64,000 bases of DNA from Limnovirga sp038203525 (GTDB lineage Bacteria; Bacteroidota; Bacteroidia; Chitinophagales; Chitinophagaceae): NCBI GenBank assembly GCA_038203525.1, contig JBBRDW010000008.1:1-64000 (forward strand), in the 5' to 3' direction. The translations under genes and the position numbers were made by a program. Position 1 is the stretch's first letter. Every line of letters begins with the position of its first letter. Under the pieces are notes generated by a model. That model searched no databases, had not been told where the DNA came from, and worked only from the letters and a program-made list of their open reading frames with translations. Positions 28,031-37,217 of the stretch are shown one piece after another.

Positions 28031-29926
28031 ATGAAAAATATAAATTACCTACTGCTTCTATTAGTCATATTTTTTACTGCATCAAAATCAATTGCACAAA
28101 AAATAATCAAAACACAAGTTCTTGTAGTAGGTGGCAGCACCGGCGGAACAGCCGCAGGTATTCAGGCTGCACGCAGCGGTGCACAAACAACTATCGTTGA
28201 ACAAACCAATATGCTTGGTGGTATGCTAACCGCCGCCGCCGTAAGCTGCACGGATGGAAACAATGGTTTAAAAAGCGGTATGTGGGAGGAGTTCCGACAG
28301 GCATTGTATATACATTACGGCACAAATAACTTAGAAACTGGCTGGGTAAGCAACACCTGTTTTGAACCACATGTAGGCGACAGTATTTTTAAAGCGTGGG
28401 CAGCAGATGAAAAGAAGTTACAAGTAATGTATGGCTGGTATTTTGATAAAGCCCTTAAAAATAACAATAGAGTAATTGGCGCAACATTCGAAAACATAAA
28501 AGGAGAACACCTTACATTAATGGCCGATCTTGTAATTGATGCAACAGATTTAGGCGATGTGTTTGCAAGTGCTGGTGCAGCTTATGATTTGGGCATGGAA
28601 GATCCGAAATACAGCAGCGAAAAAGAAGCAAGAGAAAAGAATAATATTATCCAGGATTTAACATGGTCAGCAATACTAAAAGATTATAGAAAGGGTGTAG
28701 ATAAAACCATTCCCAAGCCTGATGGTTATGATGCAACTAAATATTATTGCAGCACCAGCGATGCACCTTGCAACGATAAACCTTACAAACTAAACACGCA
28801 AAAAGTACTAGACTATGGCAAGCTTACCACAGTTGATTCGCTTCACCCAAAGTATATGCTTAACTGGCCGGTGCATGGAAATGATTGTTATTTGAATGTG
28901 GCAGAAACCAAACCCATCAAAAGAGAGGCAGAATATATAAAAGCTAAAAATCAAACGCTCGGTTTTGTTTATTTTCTGCAAACAGAATTGGGTTTTAAAA
29001 ATATTGGTCTGGCCGACGATGAAGTAAATAATGGCATGGCCTGGATGCCATATAATAGAGAGGGTAGAAGGATGAAAGGTGTTGTAAGATTAACGATTAA
29101 TCAAATTAAAGACCCATACAATTACAATTTATACAGAACCGGAATTGCTGTTGGCGATTATCCAGTGGATCATCATCATGGGCAGTATCCCGGTAAAGTA
29201 CCCGATATAGAATTTCCACAAATTCCTTCATTCAATATTCCATTGGGGGCATTGATCCCGGAGAAAATCGAGGGGCTTGTTGTTTGTGATAAGGGTATCT
29301 CCGTAAGCAATATCGCCAATGGTACAACCCGTTTGCAACCCGTTGTATTGTTAACCGGACAGGCAGCTGGTGTGTTGGCCGCACAGTGTATTGCCGGGAA
29401 AATTCAGCCACGAAATGCAAACGTAACGGTGGTACAAAACGAATTGCTGAATTTGAAATGTTACCTCATGCCATTTACAGATGTCAGCCCGCTTGATCCT
29501 GCATGGGAAGCCATACAAAGAGTTGGCGCAATGGGTATTATAAAAGGCTTCGGCAAAAGTGTTGACTGGGAGAATAAAACTTTTTTTTATCCGGATAGTA
29601 CCATTAAAACTGGAGAAATTAAAAATGGTTTACAAACTCTATTCAAAAAAGTTATTGTTAAAAGGAATGATGATTCTTTACTCTCAATTGAAGATGCAGA
29701 ATATATAATAGTGAAAAATAAAAAGTATTTGTATGATAGCAATTTAAATTCAAGCACCGGAGGGGGAAACTTTTTCGATGCGAGGTTCTGGAAAGAAAAA
29801 TTGAAGCTTGATAACTTTGATTTAAAAAGAAATATTACAAGAAAAGAGCTTGCGGTAATGCTTGCTTTCTATTCAGATAACTTCAAAAAATATCAGGTCA
29901 ATTATGATGGAAGTTTGAAAGATTAA
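28031..29926 (+). CDS. Secreted FAD-dependent oxidoreductase (FAD_oxidored family)
   Basis: The protein has 631 residues from the ATG at 28031, which begins a signal peptide (MKNINYLLLLLVIFFTASKSIAQ); the longer frame to 27977 lacks sense as a secreted protein. A Rossmann motif follows at once (VLVVGGSTGGTAAGIQAARSG), then TTIVEQTNMLGGMLTAAAVS, DLVIDATDLGDVFASAGA and the C-terminal FAD site GLVVCDKGISVSNIANGTTRLQPVVLLTGQAAG. This matches periplasmic flavoproteins that commonly accompany carbohydrate genes in Bacteroidota. The substrate is unknown. The Ldh2-type gene starts 59 bases after its stop and may be cotranscribed. Confidence 0.85.
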   Translation: MKNINYLLLLLVIFFTASKSIAQKIIKTQVLVVGGSTGGTAAGIQAARSGAQTTIVEQTNMLGGMLTAAAVSCTDGNNGLKSGMWEEFRQALYIHYGTNNLETGWVSNTCFEPHVGDSIFKAWAADEKKLQVMYGWYFDKALKNNNRVIGATFENIKGEHLTLMADLVIDATDLGDVFASAGAAYDLGMEDPKYSSEKEAREKNNIIQDLTWSAILKDYRKGVDKTIPKPDGYDATKYYCSTSDAPCNDKPYKLNTQKVLDYGKLTTVDSLHPKYMLNWPVHGNDCYLNVAETKPIKREAEYIKAKNQTLGFVYFLQTELGFKNIGLADDEVNNGMAWMPYNREGRRMKGVVRLTINQIKDPYNYNLYRTGIAVGDYPVDHHHGQYPGKVPDIEFPQIPSFNIPLGALIPEKIEGLVVCDKGISVSNIANGTTRLQPVVLLTGQAAGVLAAQCIAGKIQPRNANVTVVQNELLNLKCYLMPFTDVSPLDPAWEAIQRVGAMGIIKGFGKSVDWENKTFFYPDSTIKTGEIKNGLQTLFKKVIVKRNDDSLLSIEDAEYIIVKNKKYLYDSNLNSSTGGGNFFDARFWKEKLKLDNFDLKRNITRKELAVMLAFYSDNFKKYQVNYDGSLKD

Positions 29927-29985
29927 TAAAGCTTTTGTCAACCTCCTATAATATTCTATTTCCATCTCTTTCTTATCTTGCACAC

Positions 29986-31062
29986 ATGGAACAAATATAC
30001 TTATATAATCATCTCCAGAATTTCACACACAACATTTTCAAAGCCATCGGCTGTTCCGATGACCACGCCACTACCGCTACCAAAGCCCTACTGGCTGCGG
30101 ATATACGAGGAATAGACAGTCACGGTGTGGCAAGGCTTAGCGGCTATGTGCGTTTATGGGAAGCCAAAAGAATCAATGCAATACCTGATATAAAAATAGT
30201 TTATGAAACACCTTCAACCGCTGTGGTTGATGGCGATGCCGGACTCGGTTTAGTGGTTGCTCCTTATGCCATGCAGGTGGCAATTGACAAGGCAAAACTT
30301 TGCGGCACAGGTTGGGTAAGTGTAAAGAACAGCAACCACTTTGGTATAGCAGGTTATCACGCTATGATGGCTTTAGAACATGATATGATCGGTATCGCTA
30401 TGACCAATGCCAGCGCCCTTGTTGCACCAACTTTTTCTGTGGAAAGAATGCTGGGTACAAACCCCATCGCTGTTGCTATTCCGGCAAATAAACAACCAGC
30501 ATTTGTTGCAGATTTTGCTACTACCACGGCAGCCAATGGCAAACTTGAAATCTTGCAACGGAAAAATGCAGATACACCTTTGGGCTGGGTACAGGACAAT
30601 GAAGGACATGAATCAACCGACGCAAATATTTTAAAAAAAGCCGGTGCATTATTGCCACTAGGAAGCGACAGAGAACATGGCAGTCATAAAGGTTATGCGT
30701 TAGGCAGCATTGTAGATATTTTTTCTGCTGTGTTAAGTGGCGCCAGTTACGGACCATGGGCTCCGCCGTTTCCTGCTTATGTGGCGATGCCCGAGAATAT
30801 GCCAGGTGTTGGTCTTGGTCATTTTTTGGGTGCCATGCGTGTAGATGCATTTCGCCCCGCAAATGAATTTAAGAGCCATATGGATAACTGGATCCAGCGT
30901 TTTAGAAATGCAAAACCTGCGGAAGGTTACGACAAAGTATTAATCCCCGGAGATCCGGAAAGAGAGATGGAAACTATCCGTATGAAAGACGGAATCCCTT
31001 TGGTGGAAAGCGTTGCAGAAGATTTGAAAATGGTTGGTGAAAAATTTGGTATTGTTTTTTGA
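29986..31062 (+). CDS. Malate/L-lactate/ureidoglycolate dehydrogenase family (Ldh2 type)
   Basis: The protein has 358 residues from the ATG at 29986; an upstream TTG at 29935 would overlap nothing useful and is rejected. Conserved blocks of the NAD(P)-dependent Ldh2 family: ALLAADIRGIDSHGVARLSGYV, VDGDAGLGLVVAPYAM, VKNSNHFGIAGYHAM (catalytic His), TNASALVAPTFSVERMLGTNPIAVAIPA, and HKGYALGSIVDIFSAVLSGA. The fold is distinct from classical lactate and malate dehydrogenases. Whether it acts on malate, lactate or a sugar-derived 2-hydroxyacid cannot be read here. Confidence 0.9.
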   Translation: MEQIYLYNHLQNFTHNIFKAIGCSDDHATTATKALLAADIRGIDSHGVARLSGYVRLWEAKRINAIPDIKIVYETPSTAVVDGDAGLGLVVAPYAMQVAIDKAKLCGTGWVSVKNSNHFGIAGYHAMMALEHDMIGIAMTNASALVAPTFSVERMLGTNPIAVAIPANKQPAFVADFATTTAANGKLEILQRKNADTPLGWVQDNEGHESTDANILKKAGALLPLGSDREHGSHKGYALGSIVDIFSAVLSGASYGPWAPPFPAYVAMPENMPGVGLGHFLGAMRVDAFRPANEFKSHMDNWIQRFRNAKPAEGYDKVLIPGDPEREMETIRMKDGIPLVESVAEDLKMVGEKFGIVF

Positions 31063-31248
31063 CCCGGCTTTCACTATTCTACTATGCTTCGTTGCGTCGC
31101 ACTCTTGTACGTTCGGATTTTATAGGCAGCTTTTAGCGGTTGGCCTTTAACGGTTAGCTTTTGGTTTCGGCTAATTGCTGATGGCTATTCCAAAGTACAA
31201 GAGTGCGACGCAACAGGCGATGCCACATCAAACTAAAGCCGGGCTACT
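31063..31248. repeat. Composite interspersed repeat: clean inverted pair
   Basis: This is the most regular pair in the window. CCCGGCTTT starts right after the dehydrogenase stop, the left core is at 31091-31110 and the right core at 31195-31214, both perfect, and the right end reads AAAGCCGGGCTAC at about 31237-31249. The ~84-base interior is AT-rich with short repeats of TAACGGTTAGC. The gap 31249-31369 holds nothing else. Confidence 0.9.
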
Positions 31249-31369
31249 ACAACTGTATTTTATTAACTTTATTTCTACAATTGTAAAAAACTGGCGCTTT
31301 ACTATTGTATTAATTTTGCCCGTTGCTCAACCAATTAAAAACTGTGCTGTTGTAGGGGTACAATAAACA

Positions 31370-32776
31370 ATGAATATGCGCCGGCTGTTAAACACTTATT
31401 CTGCTAAACTATTTCTCGGGCTGGTAATATTGCTTATTATTTCTGTGGCTGCCATTACACCGGAAAATGAAGTACGGCCTGTTTATGTACCGGGCAGCGC
31501 ACAACGCAGCGGAGACGCCGATGCAGGTTTTAACTATATTGTTACCGGGGATTACCTTAAAAGCGGCATTGCACTTAGCTATTATAACCTAATCAATGGA
31601 AAGGCCAAAACCAACCCACTTGGCCGGTCCGGAAAAAATGCGGAAGTTCCCTATAATTTTAACGTGGTAAAAAGTGATAACGGTATTGATGTAGTGGCCC
31701 CTTCCTGCCTGCAATGCCATGCACAGGTATTCAACGATTCGCTGATTATTGGCCTTGGCAACACTTCGCTTGATTTTTCGAATATAAATAAAAGCGGAAG
31801 CTTGATGGTAAAAACGGCAACGAGGTTAATGCAAACTTTTTCACCAAAATCGTATGAGGCTGCGGCCGTATTTATGCGTTCGGCTAAAACAGTTTTTCCA
31901 CAGATGCAGACTGAAGTGCAGGGCGTAAATGCAGCCGACAGGCTGGCAACGGTTTTGGTTGCTTACCGCGATCCTGTAACACTGGAATGGCAGGATAAAC
32001 CAACACTCGATATTCCAGATGAAGTAGTACCTACCGATGTACCTGCATGGTGGCTGCTGAAGAAAAAAAATGCCATGTTCTACAATGGTTTGGGACGGGG
32101 CGATTTTGGTAAATTTCTTATGCTCAGCAATATGCTTACGGTGAAAGACTCTGCAGAAGCGGCTGAAGTTTCTACGCATTTTGGCGATGTGCTGGCTTAC
32201 CTGCTTACAATAAAAGCACCTGTATATCCCAAAGCAATTGACCAGCATCTTGCCGCTTCAGGGCGTGTTATTTTCGCCAATGCATGCAGCAAATGCCATG
32301 GCCGTTATGGTGAAGATGCCTCCTACCCAAACCTGCTGATACCGGGACAAATTATAAAAACTGACTCCCTGTTATATACCAGCAATTATCAAAACCCGCA
32401 GTTTATAGATTGGTTTAACAAAAGCTGGTATGCCGGCGGTACTTACCCTGCAAAATTGCAATCGTTTAACGGATATATAGCACCCCCGCTCGATGGAGTT
32501 TGGATAACAGCGCCCTACCTGCACAATGGCTCTGTGCCTACACTCGAAGCTTTGCTCAACAGCAATGAGCGGCCAACATACTGGCAGCGCGATTTTAAAA
32601 ACCCACAGTACGATTATGAAAATGTAGGCTGGCAATATGCCGTCAAAGAAAAAGCCGACAGTAAAAAAGTGTACAATACCACCCTGCCGGGCTATGGCAA
32701 TAAAGGGCATTACTTTGGCGACTGGCTAAGCGCCGGTGAACGCAAAGCCGTAATCGAATACCTTAAAACTTTGTAA
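31370..32776 (+). CDS. Dihaem c-type cytochrome, membrane-anchored
   Basis: The protein has 468 residues. The N-terminal helix (about 12-30, KLFLGLVILLIISVAAI) is an anchor or signal. There are two CxxCH haem sites, C113-C116-H117 (CLQCH) and C306-C309-H310 (CSKCH). The second half (ASGRVIFANACSKCHGRYG...PPLDGVWITAPYLHNGSVPTLEALL) is the familiar cytochrome c/cytochrome peroxidase-like end, with a distal Met or His ligand region. Probably a periplasmic electron carrier or oxidase; the donor and acceptor are not evident from neighbours. Confidence 0.88.
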   Translation: MNMRRLLNTYSAKLFLGLVILLIISVAAITPENEVRPVYVPGSAQRSGDADAGFNYIVTGDYLKSGIALSYYNLINGKAKTNPLGRSGKNAEVPYNFNVVKSDNGIDVVAPSCLQCHAQVFNDSLIIGLGNTSLDFSNINKSGSLMVKTATRLMQTFSPKSYEAAAVFMRSAKTVFPQMQTEVQGVNAADRLATVLVAYRDPVTLEWQDKPTLDIPDEVVPTDVPAWWLLKKKNAMFYNGLGRGDFGKFLMLSNMLTVKDSAEAAEVSTHFGDVLAYLLTIKAPVYPKAIDQHLAASGRVIFANACSKCHGRYGEDASYPNLLIPGQIIKTDSLLYTSNYQNPQFIDWFNKSWYAGGTYPAKLQSFNGYIAPPLDGVWITAPYLHNGSVPTLEALLNSNERPTYWQRDFKNPQYDYENVGWQYAVKEKADSKKVYNTTLPGYGNKGHYFGDWLSAGERKAVIEYLKTL

Positions 32777-32810
32777 CCGACTGCTGATTTTCTTCAAAAG
32801 ATAAAAGTCA

Positions 32811-32900
32811 TTTTGAGGCCCGGCTTACGTCCAAGTATTCAGCATTGTTGCGTCGCACGCTTATACGGCTTACACTTTATTCAGCATGTAAAAATCAGGC
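32811..32900 (-). repeat. Interspersed repeat, subfamily A
   Basis: The core is at 32847-32866 (TTATAC in place of TTGTAC). The TTTTGAGGCCCGGCTTAC end is about 35 bases past the cytochrome stop. Confidence 0.8.
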
Positions 32901-32969
32901 TTTGCCAAAATATCAACCCGTGATTTTTTATCAATACTGTAACATTCAAAACACCTGACCGTATAGGTA

Positions 32970-34131
32970 ATAAAAAACTATACGCAGGGCCGTAAATACT
33001 TTATTGACTGGGTAAGGGTACTTGCTTTTTTTCTTTTAATATTTTTTCATTGTGCCATGCCCTTTGTAACTTATGGTTGGGAGATAAAAGACAAGACGCA
33101 GTCCATCGGCCGTAGCCGCTTAATATGGTGGCTGCACCAGTGGAGATTGCCATTGCTGTTTTTTATTTCCGGCGTAGGTATACATTTTTCGCTTGCCAAA
33201 AGATCGGTAGTTGCATTTGCCGGCGAAAGAATTGTTCGCCTATTTATTCCGCTCTTATTTGCCATGTTTTTTACCATACCCTCGCAGGCATATTTTGAGT
33301 GGCTGCAGGAAGGGAAAATCAATATTTCGTATTGGCAGTTTTACCCCAGTGTGTGGGATATGGTGCCCTACCCCGATGGCTCTCTAACCTGGAGTGATAT
33401 GTGGTTTGTGGTTTATCTATTTGTATTCTGTATGTTGCTTATTCCTGTTTTTGCTATATTCAAAATACCTTATTTAAAAAATTTAAAAGTAAAGCTGGCC
33501 AATATACTTGCCACCCCATTGGGCGTTTCGCTCCTGTCTATTCCGCTTGCACTGCTATATTCTGCTTTGTTTATAGAATATCCCGAATAGATGAGTTTAC
33601 TGGATGACTGGTTCTTATTCACTTTCTCTTTAGCTTTTGGTGTATGGTTATGTTTTGGCTGGCTCAGAGAAATTCTGGCTCACCTGCGAAAAATACAGAT
33701 TTAATTTTTTGTCAGTCGCAGCGGTTTGTATTATTACGTTGTTTTACCGCAACTGGTGGAACATGGCATTGCCCAAACAGCACGACAGTGATTTGTATAG
33801 CTATGGCATACTCAGTTCAATACAAATCTGGTTTTTAATTCTGGCAGCAATTGGCTTTGCAAAAAAACACCTGAATTACAGCAACAGTTTTTTAAAGTAC
33901 ACCAATCAGGCTGTTTATCCTTTATACATTTTACACCAAACGTTGATTGTTGCAGTAGGGTATTATATTGTACAATTAGACATACCGATACTTATTAAAT
34001 TGATGATGCTGGTTATTTCTACGTTTACACTCATTTATCTTATCTACAACTACCTTATAAAACCATTTATTTTAACGAGGATATTGTACGGTTTAAAACC
34101 GAAACAAAAAAAGCAAGCAGTTCTTAATTAA
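32970..34131 (+). pseudogene. Acyltransferase family 3 membrane protein, disrupted
   Basis: Three lesions are visible. (1) The N-terminal homology KNYTQGRKYFIDWVRVLAFF begins at codon ATA (32970) where an ATG would be expected; TAG at 32964 closes the frame upstream. (2) An in-frame TAG at 33588 follows FIEYPE, although LLDDWFLFTFSLAF continues in the same frame. (3) The homology then shifts by one base near 33631-33640, in a TTTT run, to VYGYVLAGSEKFW, which runs to 34131. The parts together have the ~10-helix plan of OafA/MdoC-like O-acyltransferases (HCAMPFVTYGW, LPLLFFISGVGIHFSL, YPLYILHQTLIVAVGYYI). The two open pieces are 33057-33590 and 33637-34131. Confidence 0.85.
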
Positions 34132-34227
34132 AAATTATTAGCCCGGTAAATTACAGGTATGTAGGTTTATTTAATTTGGGTAAACTTTCAACAGACCAAA
34201 ACAAATAAAAGTGGCTTTTGTTAAACT

Positions 34228-34266
34228 GGTTCACATTAATCCGGCCTCTATGCTTAATGTGAACCA
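34228..34266. terminator. Hairpin between convergent genes
   Basis: A perfect 13-base inverted repeat, TGGTTCACATTAA / TTAATGTGAACCA, with a 13-base loop ends two bases before the L,D-transpeptidase stop codon. There is no clear T-run, so termination is a guess; a binding site or a decayed mobile-element end is also possible. Confidence 0.45.
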
Positions 34267-34268
34267 TT

Positions 34269-34976
34269 CTACTCCATATCTGTCACCTGCACCAAAACTG
34301 GCTTTTTCCTTTCATCAATCCAGCGGATTGTTTTGATCATTTTCTCTTTACTCATGGCAGTGCAGCCGGCTGTAGGTGTATGATCGTTAACCCAAACATG
34401 GAGAAAGATACAGGAGCCCCGGCCTGCAAATATTTTATCATTGTTGTATTGCACCCATATACCATATTCGTACTGCTCATCTTTGCGGTGCATATACTCG
34501 AAACTATTCCAGTCTTTATGGGGAACAGTATCGGCATCAGTGAGCCTGTTATAATAAACGGAAGAAACATCATCTACGCATATATCAGCAGTATCTACCT
34601 GTTTAAAAGGCAACCGCAATTTTTTAAGCGGATGATAGCTGAATACCGGACCCAATTTAAAAATACCTGCCGGTGATTTACCATCCCCCTCCCGCTTTGC
34701 AGGTAACGTAATATCGTGAGGTATTAGTGTAGTTTCATCCCAGGCAATTCCGCTGCTGCCGACAGTTACCGGGAAAGCATCAACCTGTTTCCACGGCATG
34801 TTTTTATTTTTACGTTCATACAATAACATGTTTCCTGATATTGACGCTGGGTTTGGTGTTTTTACAAAAATTACCTGCCTGCTGTCTGTAGGAAACAGGT
34901 TAAAATAAGCGGGTTGTGCATAAATTTTAAAGGGAAATGCAAACCCTGCAAGCATCAAAAATAATATGCGGATCAT
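34269..34976 (-). CDS. L,D-transpeptidase family protein, exported
   Basis: The protein has 235 residues with a signal peptide (about 1-20, GFAFPFKIYA). The first half has the YkuD-like pattern (QVIFVKTPNPASISGNMLLYERKN, then GDGKSPAGIFKLGPVFSY). The catalytic segment is SCIFLHVWVNDHTPTAGCTAM, giving His193 and the nucleophile Cys205. It matches the L,D-transpeptidase catalytic subtype common in Bacteroidota (YcfS/ErfK relatives with H-x-TAGC), which forms or cleaves 3-3 peptidoglycan links or attaches proteins. It is monocistronic and convergent with the pseudogene. Confidence 0.87.
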   Translation of the reverse strand: MIRILFLMLAGFAFPFKIYAQPAYFNLFPTDSRQVIFVKTPNPASISGNMLLYERKNKNMPWKQVDAFPVTVGSSGIAWDETTLIPHDITLPAKREGDGKSPAGIFKLGPVFSYHPLKKLRLPFKQVDTADICVDDVSSVYYNRLTDADTVPHKDWNSFEYMHRKDEQYEYGIWVQYNNDKIFAGRGSCIFLHVWVNDHTPTAGCTAMSKEKMIKTIRWIDERKKPVLVQVTDME

Positions 34977-35035
34977 TATTGAAATTAATCAAATCATTTG
35001 AAATTAACTATCCGGAGTAAAGCTACATAACCGTT

Positions 35036-35162
35036 ATTGAACCCGGCAATAATGAAAATGGTAAAAGTAACGGTGTTGCACACTGGCCAATATTGATTAG
35101 AACGTACAAGAGTGCGACGCAAGAAAAGCTTGATAGATATTCAAAACCCTGGCCCATAACTT
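35036..35162. repeat. Interspersed repeat, subfamily A, with degenerate partner
   Basis: The core at 35104-35122 is perfect and the outer end CCCTGGCCCATAAC lies at about 35148-35162. On the left, TTGAACCCGGCAATAATG at 35037-35054 looks like the outer end of an opposite arm whose core has decayed (GTTGCACAC at about 35074). Confidence 0.75.
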
Positions 35163-35257
35163 TTCCTCATATTATTCACCAAAGTTTAAAGCCATTCTGT
35201 CTTTTAATTGCGCAGCGATCATTTCCCTTATTTTTGTAGCAATCACTAAATATAAGT

Positions 35258-36148
35258 ATGAGCATCCCTAAAGGAAAACTTATAGCGATCGGTGGAGCAG
35301 AGGACAAAGGTTCGCAATTAGACAGAGACGATATTCACCGGGGCAACCACAATTTTGTTGAAGCTGGCATACTGCGCCGCATTGTTAACGAAGCAGGCGG
35401 CATTAATGCACGGATTGAAGTGATTACTACCGCGTCCACCATTCCATACGAAGTAGGCGAAAATTATTTAGACGCCTTCGGTAAAATCGGCTGCACCAAT
35501 ATTGGTCTTTTGCATATACGCAACCGTGAAGATGTTGCAGGCGAAGACTACAACCGGCGCATACGCAACTGCGATTGTGTTATGTTCAGCGGCGGCAATC
35601 AACTGCGGCTTACAGCAGTATTTGGCGGCACACAATTTCTTAAAACAATTCTTTACAGGTATGCAAATGAAAAGTTTGTAATTGCCGGAACATCAGCCGG
35701 TGCTATGGCCATGAGCAGCACGATGATCTATGAAGGAAATGCTTCCCGTGCACATTTAAAAGGTGAAGTAAAAACCACTACAGGCTTAGGTTTTATGGAT
35801 AAAGTGATCTTCGATTCGCACTTCGAAAAACGCGGCCGCTTTGGCAGGCTGGCGCAGGTTGTGGCTGCAAACCCATCTTGCATTGGCATTGGTTTGGGCG
35901 AAGATACCGGCATGCTAGTTACATACGGTAACCGGATGGAGGCCATTGGCAGCGGGCTGGTGATTATTATTGATGGCCACGAAATAAGCCATACCAATAT
36001 TGCCGATATACACGAAGGCAGTCCCCTAAGTGTTGAAAATTTAAAAGTGCATTTCTGCGCCAAAGGCAACGGCTACCTGGTGAACGAAAGAAAATTTATT
36101 GAGCTGATGGGCAAAGAAACCACACCTGTTATGACGGATGTTTATTAA
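35258..36148 (+). CDS. cphB: Cyanophycinase
   Basis: The protein has 296 residues, the usual CphB length. It has the serine-peptidase (S51-like) arrangement: KGKLIAIGGAEDK at the N-terminus, VITTASTIPYEVGENY, MFSGGNQLRL and the nucleophile elbow IAGTSAGAMAMS with Ser146, followed by GLGFMDKVIFDSHFEKRGRFGRLAQVV and GIGLGEDTG. CphB releases beta-Asp-Arg dipeptides from cyanophycin. No cyanophycin synthetase (cphA) or isoaspartyl peptidase is in the window, so the polymer could come from elsewhere in the genome or from the environment; there is no signal peptide. Confidence 0.9.
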   Translation: MSIPKGKLIAIGGAEDKGSQLDRDDIHRGNHNFVEAGILRRIVNEAGGINARIEVITTASTIPYEVGENYLDAFGKIGCTNIGLLHIRNREDVAGEDYNRRIRNCDCVMFSGGNQLRLTAVFGGTQFLKTILYRYANEKFVIAGTSAGAMAMSSTMIYEGNASRAHLKGEVKTTTGLGFMDKVIFDSHFEKRGRFGRLAQVVAANPSCIGIGLGEDTGMLVTYGNRMEAIGSGLVIIIDGHEISHTNIADIHEGSPLSVENLKVHFCAKGNGYLVNERKFIELMGKETTPVMTDVY

Positions 36149-36197
36149 TCCCCAAGCACCAAAGGGGAGTAAAAATTTTCTGCTTATATAAAAAAAT

Positions 36198-37007
36198 ATG
36201 AGAATAATACGATTACCGCTGTTTTGCTTTTCCGTAATTTTTGCTTTTGTAAACATTCATGCTCAAAACACAGCAAAGAAATGGAAGCTTGTTTGGGAAG
36301 AAAATTTCAATGGTAATAAACTTGACACAGCTACCTGGAATTACGACGTAAATGGAGATGGCGGCGGCAACAACGAGTTGCAGTATTACACAGCCAGAGA
36401 TACCAATGTCTATGTAAAAGATGGCCTGCTGCATATACGCGGATTAAAAGAAGATTATCTTACCCATCATTATACTTCTGCAAAACTTACTACCAGCCGC
36501 AAGGCTGATTTTACTTTCGGCAAAATGGAAATTAGGGCTAAAATACCAGTGGGCCTGGGCATGTGGCCAGCCATCTGGATGATGCCAACCGACAGCAAAT
36601 TTGGCAGCTGGCCCTGGAGCGGCGAAATAGATATTATGGAAACCAAGGGCCAAACACCCGAAATTTTATATGGCACCATGCATTACGGACCCGCATGGCC
36701 AAATAACCGGTCCACAGGTGGCAAAATAGTAAGGCCAAACCCCGCCGGTTGGGGCGATGATTTTCATACCTATTCCATAATATGGCAGAAAGAAAAAATT
36801 GAGTGGCTGGTAGATGGCGTTAAATTTCATGAAGGCAGCATTGCCAGCGTAACCGATCAGAAAAATGTTCCATATCCTTTTAACGAACGTTTTTATTTTA
36901 TTTTAAACCTGGCACTCGGAGGCAATTTTGTAGACAATAAAATAGACGATGCTGTGCTGCCTAACGAGTTCCTGGTAGATTACCTTAAGGTTTGGCAGCA
37001 GGAATAA
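36198..37007 (+). CDS. GH16 family beta-glucanase, secreted
   Basis: The protein has 269 residues with a signal peptide (about 1-22, FVNIHAQ). The GH16 catalytic motif is GEIDIME, with nucleophile Glu143, Asp145 and acid/base Glu148; the extra residue (EIDIME, beta-bulge form) is typical of laminarinase-type beta-1,3-glucanases. Other family blocks: LVWEENFNGNKLDTATWNYD, GGGNNELQYYTARDTNVYV, MWPAIWMMPTD, YSIIWQKEKIEWLVDG and FYFILNLALGGNF. It starts 49 bases after the cyanophycinase stop, so cotranscription is possible though the functions are unrelated. Confidence 0.92.
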   Translation: MRIIRLPLFCFSVIFAFVNIHAQNTAKKWKLVWEENFNGNKLDTATWNYDVNGDGGGNNELQYYTARDTNVYVKDGLLHIRGLKEDYLTHHYTSAKLTTSRKADFTFGKMEIRAKIPVGLGMWPAIWMMPTDSKFGSWPWSGEIDIMETKGQTPEILYGTMHYGPAWPNNRSTGGKIVRPNPAGWGDDFHTYSIIWQKEKIEWLVDGVKFHEGSIASVTDQKNVPYPFNERFYFILNLALGGNFVDNKIDDAVLPNEFLVDYLKVWQQE

Positions 37008-37013
37008 GTAAAT

Positions 37014-37100
37014 TTTTTTGAGCCCGGCATTTGTTTTTCATAGTATCGTCTCTTGCGTCGCACACTTGTGCGTTCAGAACAATATTGGACATGTAAACCA
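37014..37100 (-). repeat. Interspersed repeat, subfamily A
   Basis: The core is at 37053-37071 (CACTTGTGCG variant). The TTTTTTGAGCCCGGCATTTG end begins seven bases past the GH16 stop, so any read-through transcript would fold it. A TTG within the core opens a spurious N-terminal extension of the next gene. Confidence 0.85.
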
Positions 37101-37217
37101 CAAAACCCGCAATGTAAAGAACAAAAAGTTTCACAAAAAAAGCTGCGTGGTCTTTGTGAAAACAACTTAGTGCCATTTGTGGTTAAATGGTATCTTCATC
37201 TAATACAAAGTCTTTTT

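Noticed and set aside
37053..37217. N-terminal extension of the GH125 gene
   Set aside because: The extension begins in a repeat core and precedes a clear twin-arginine signal at the ATG at 37218.
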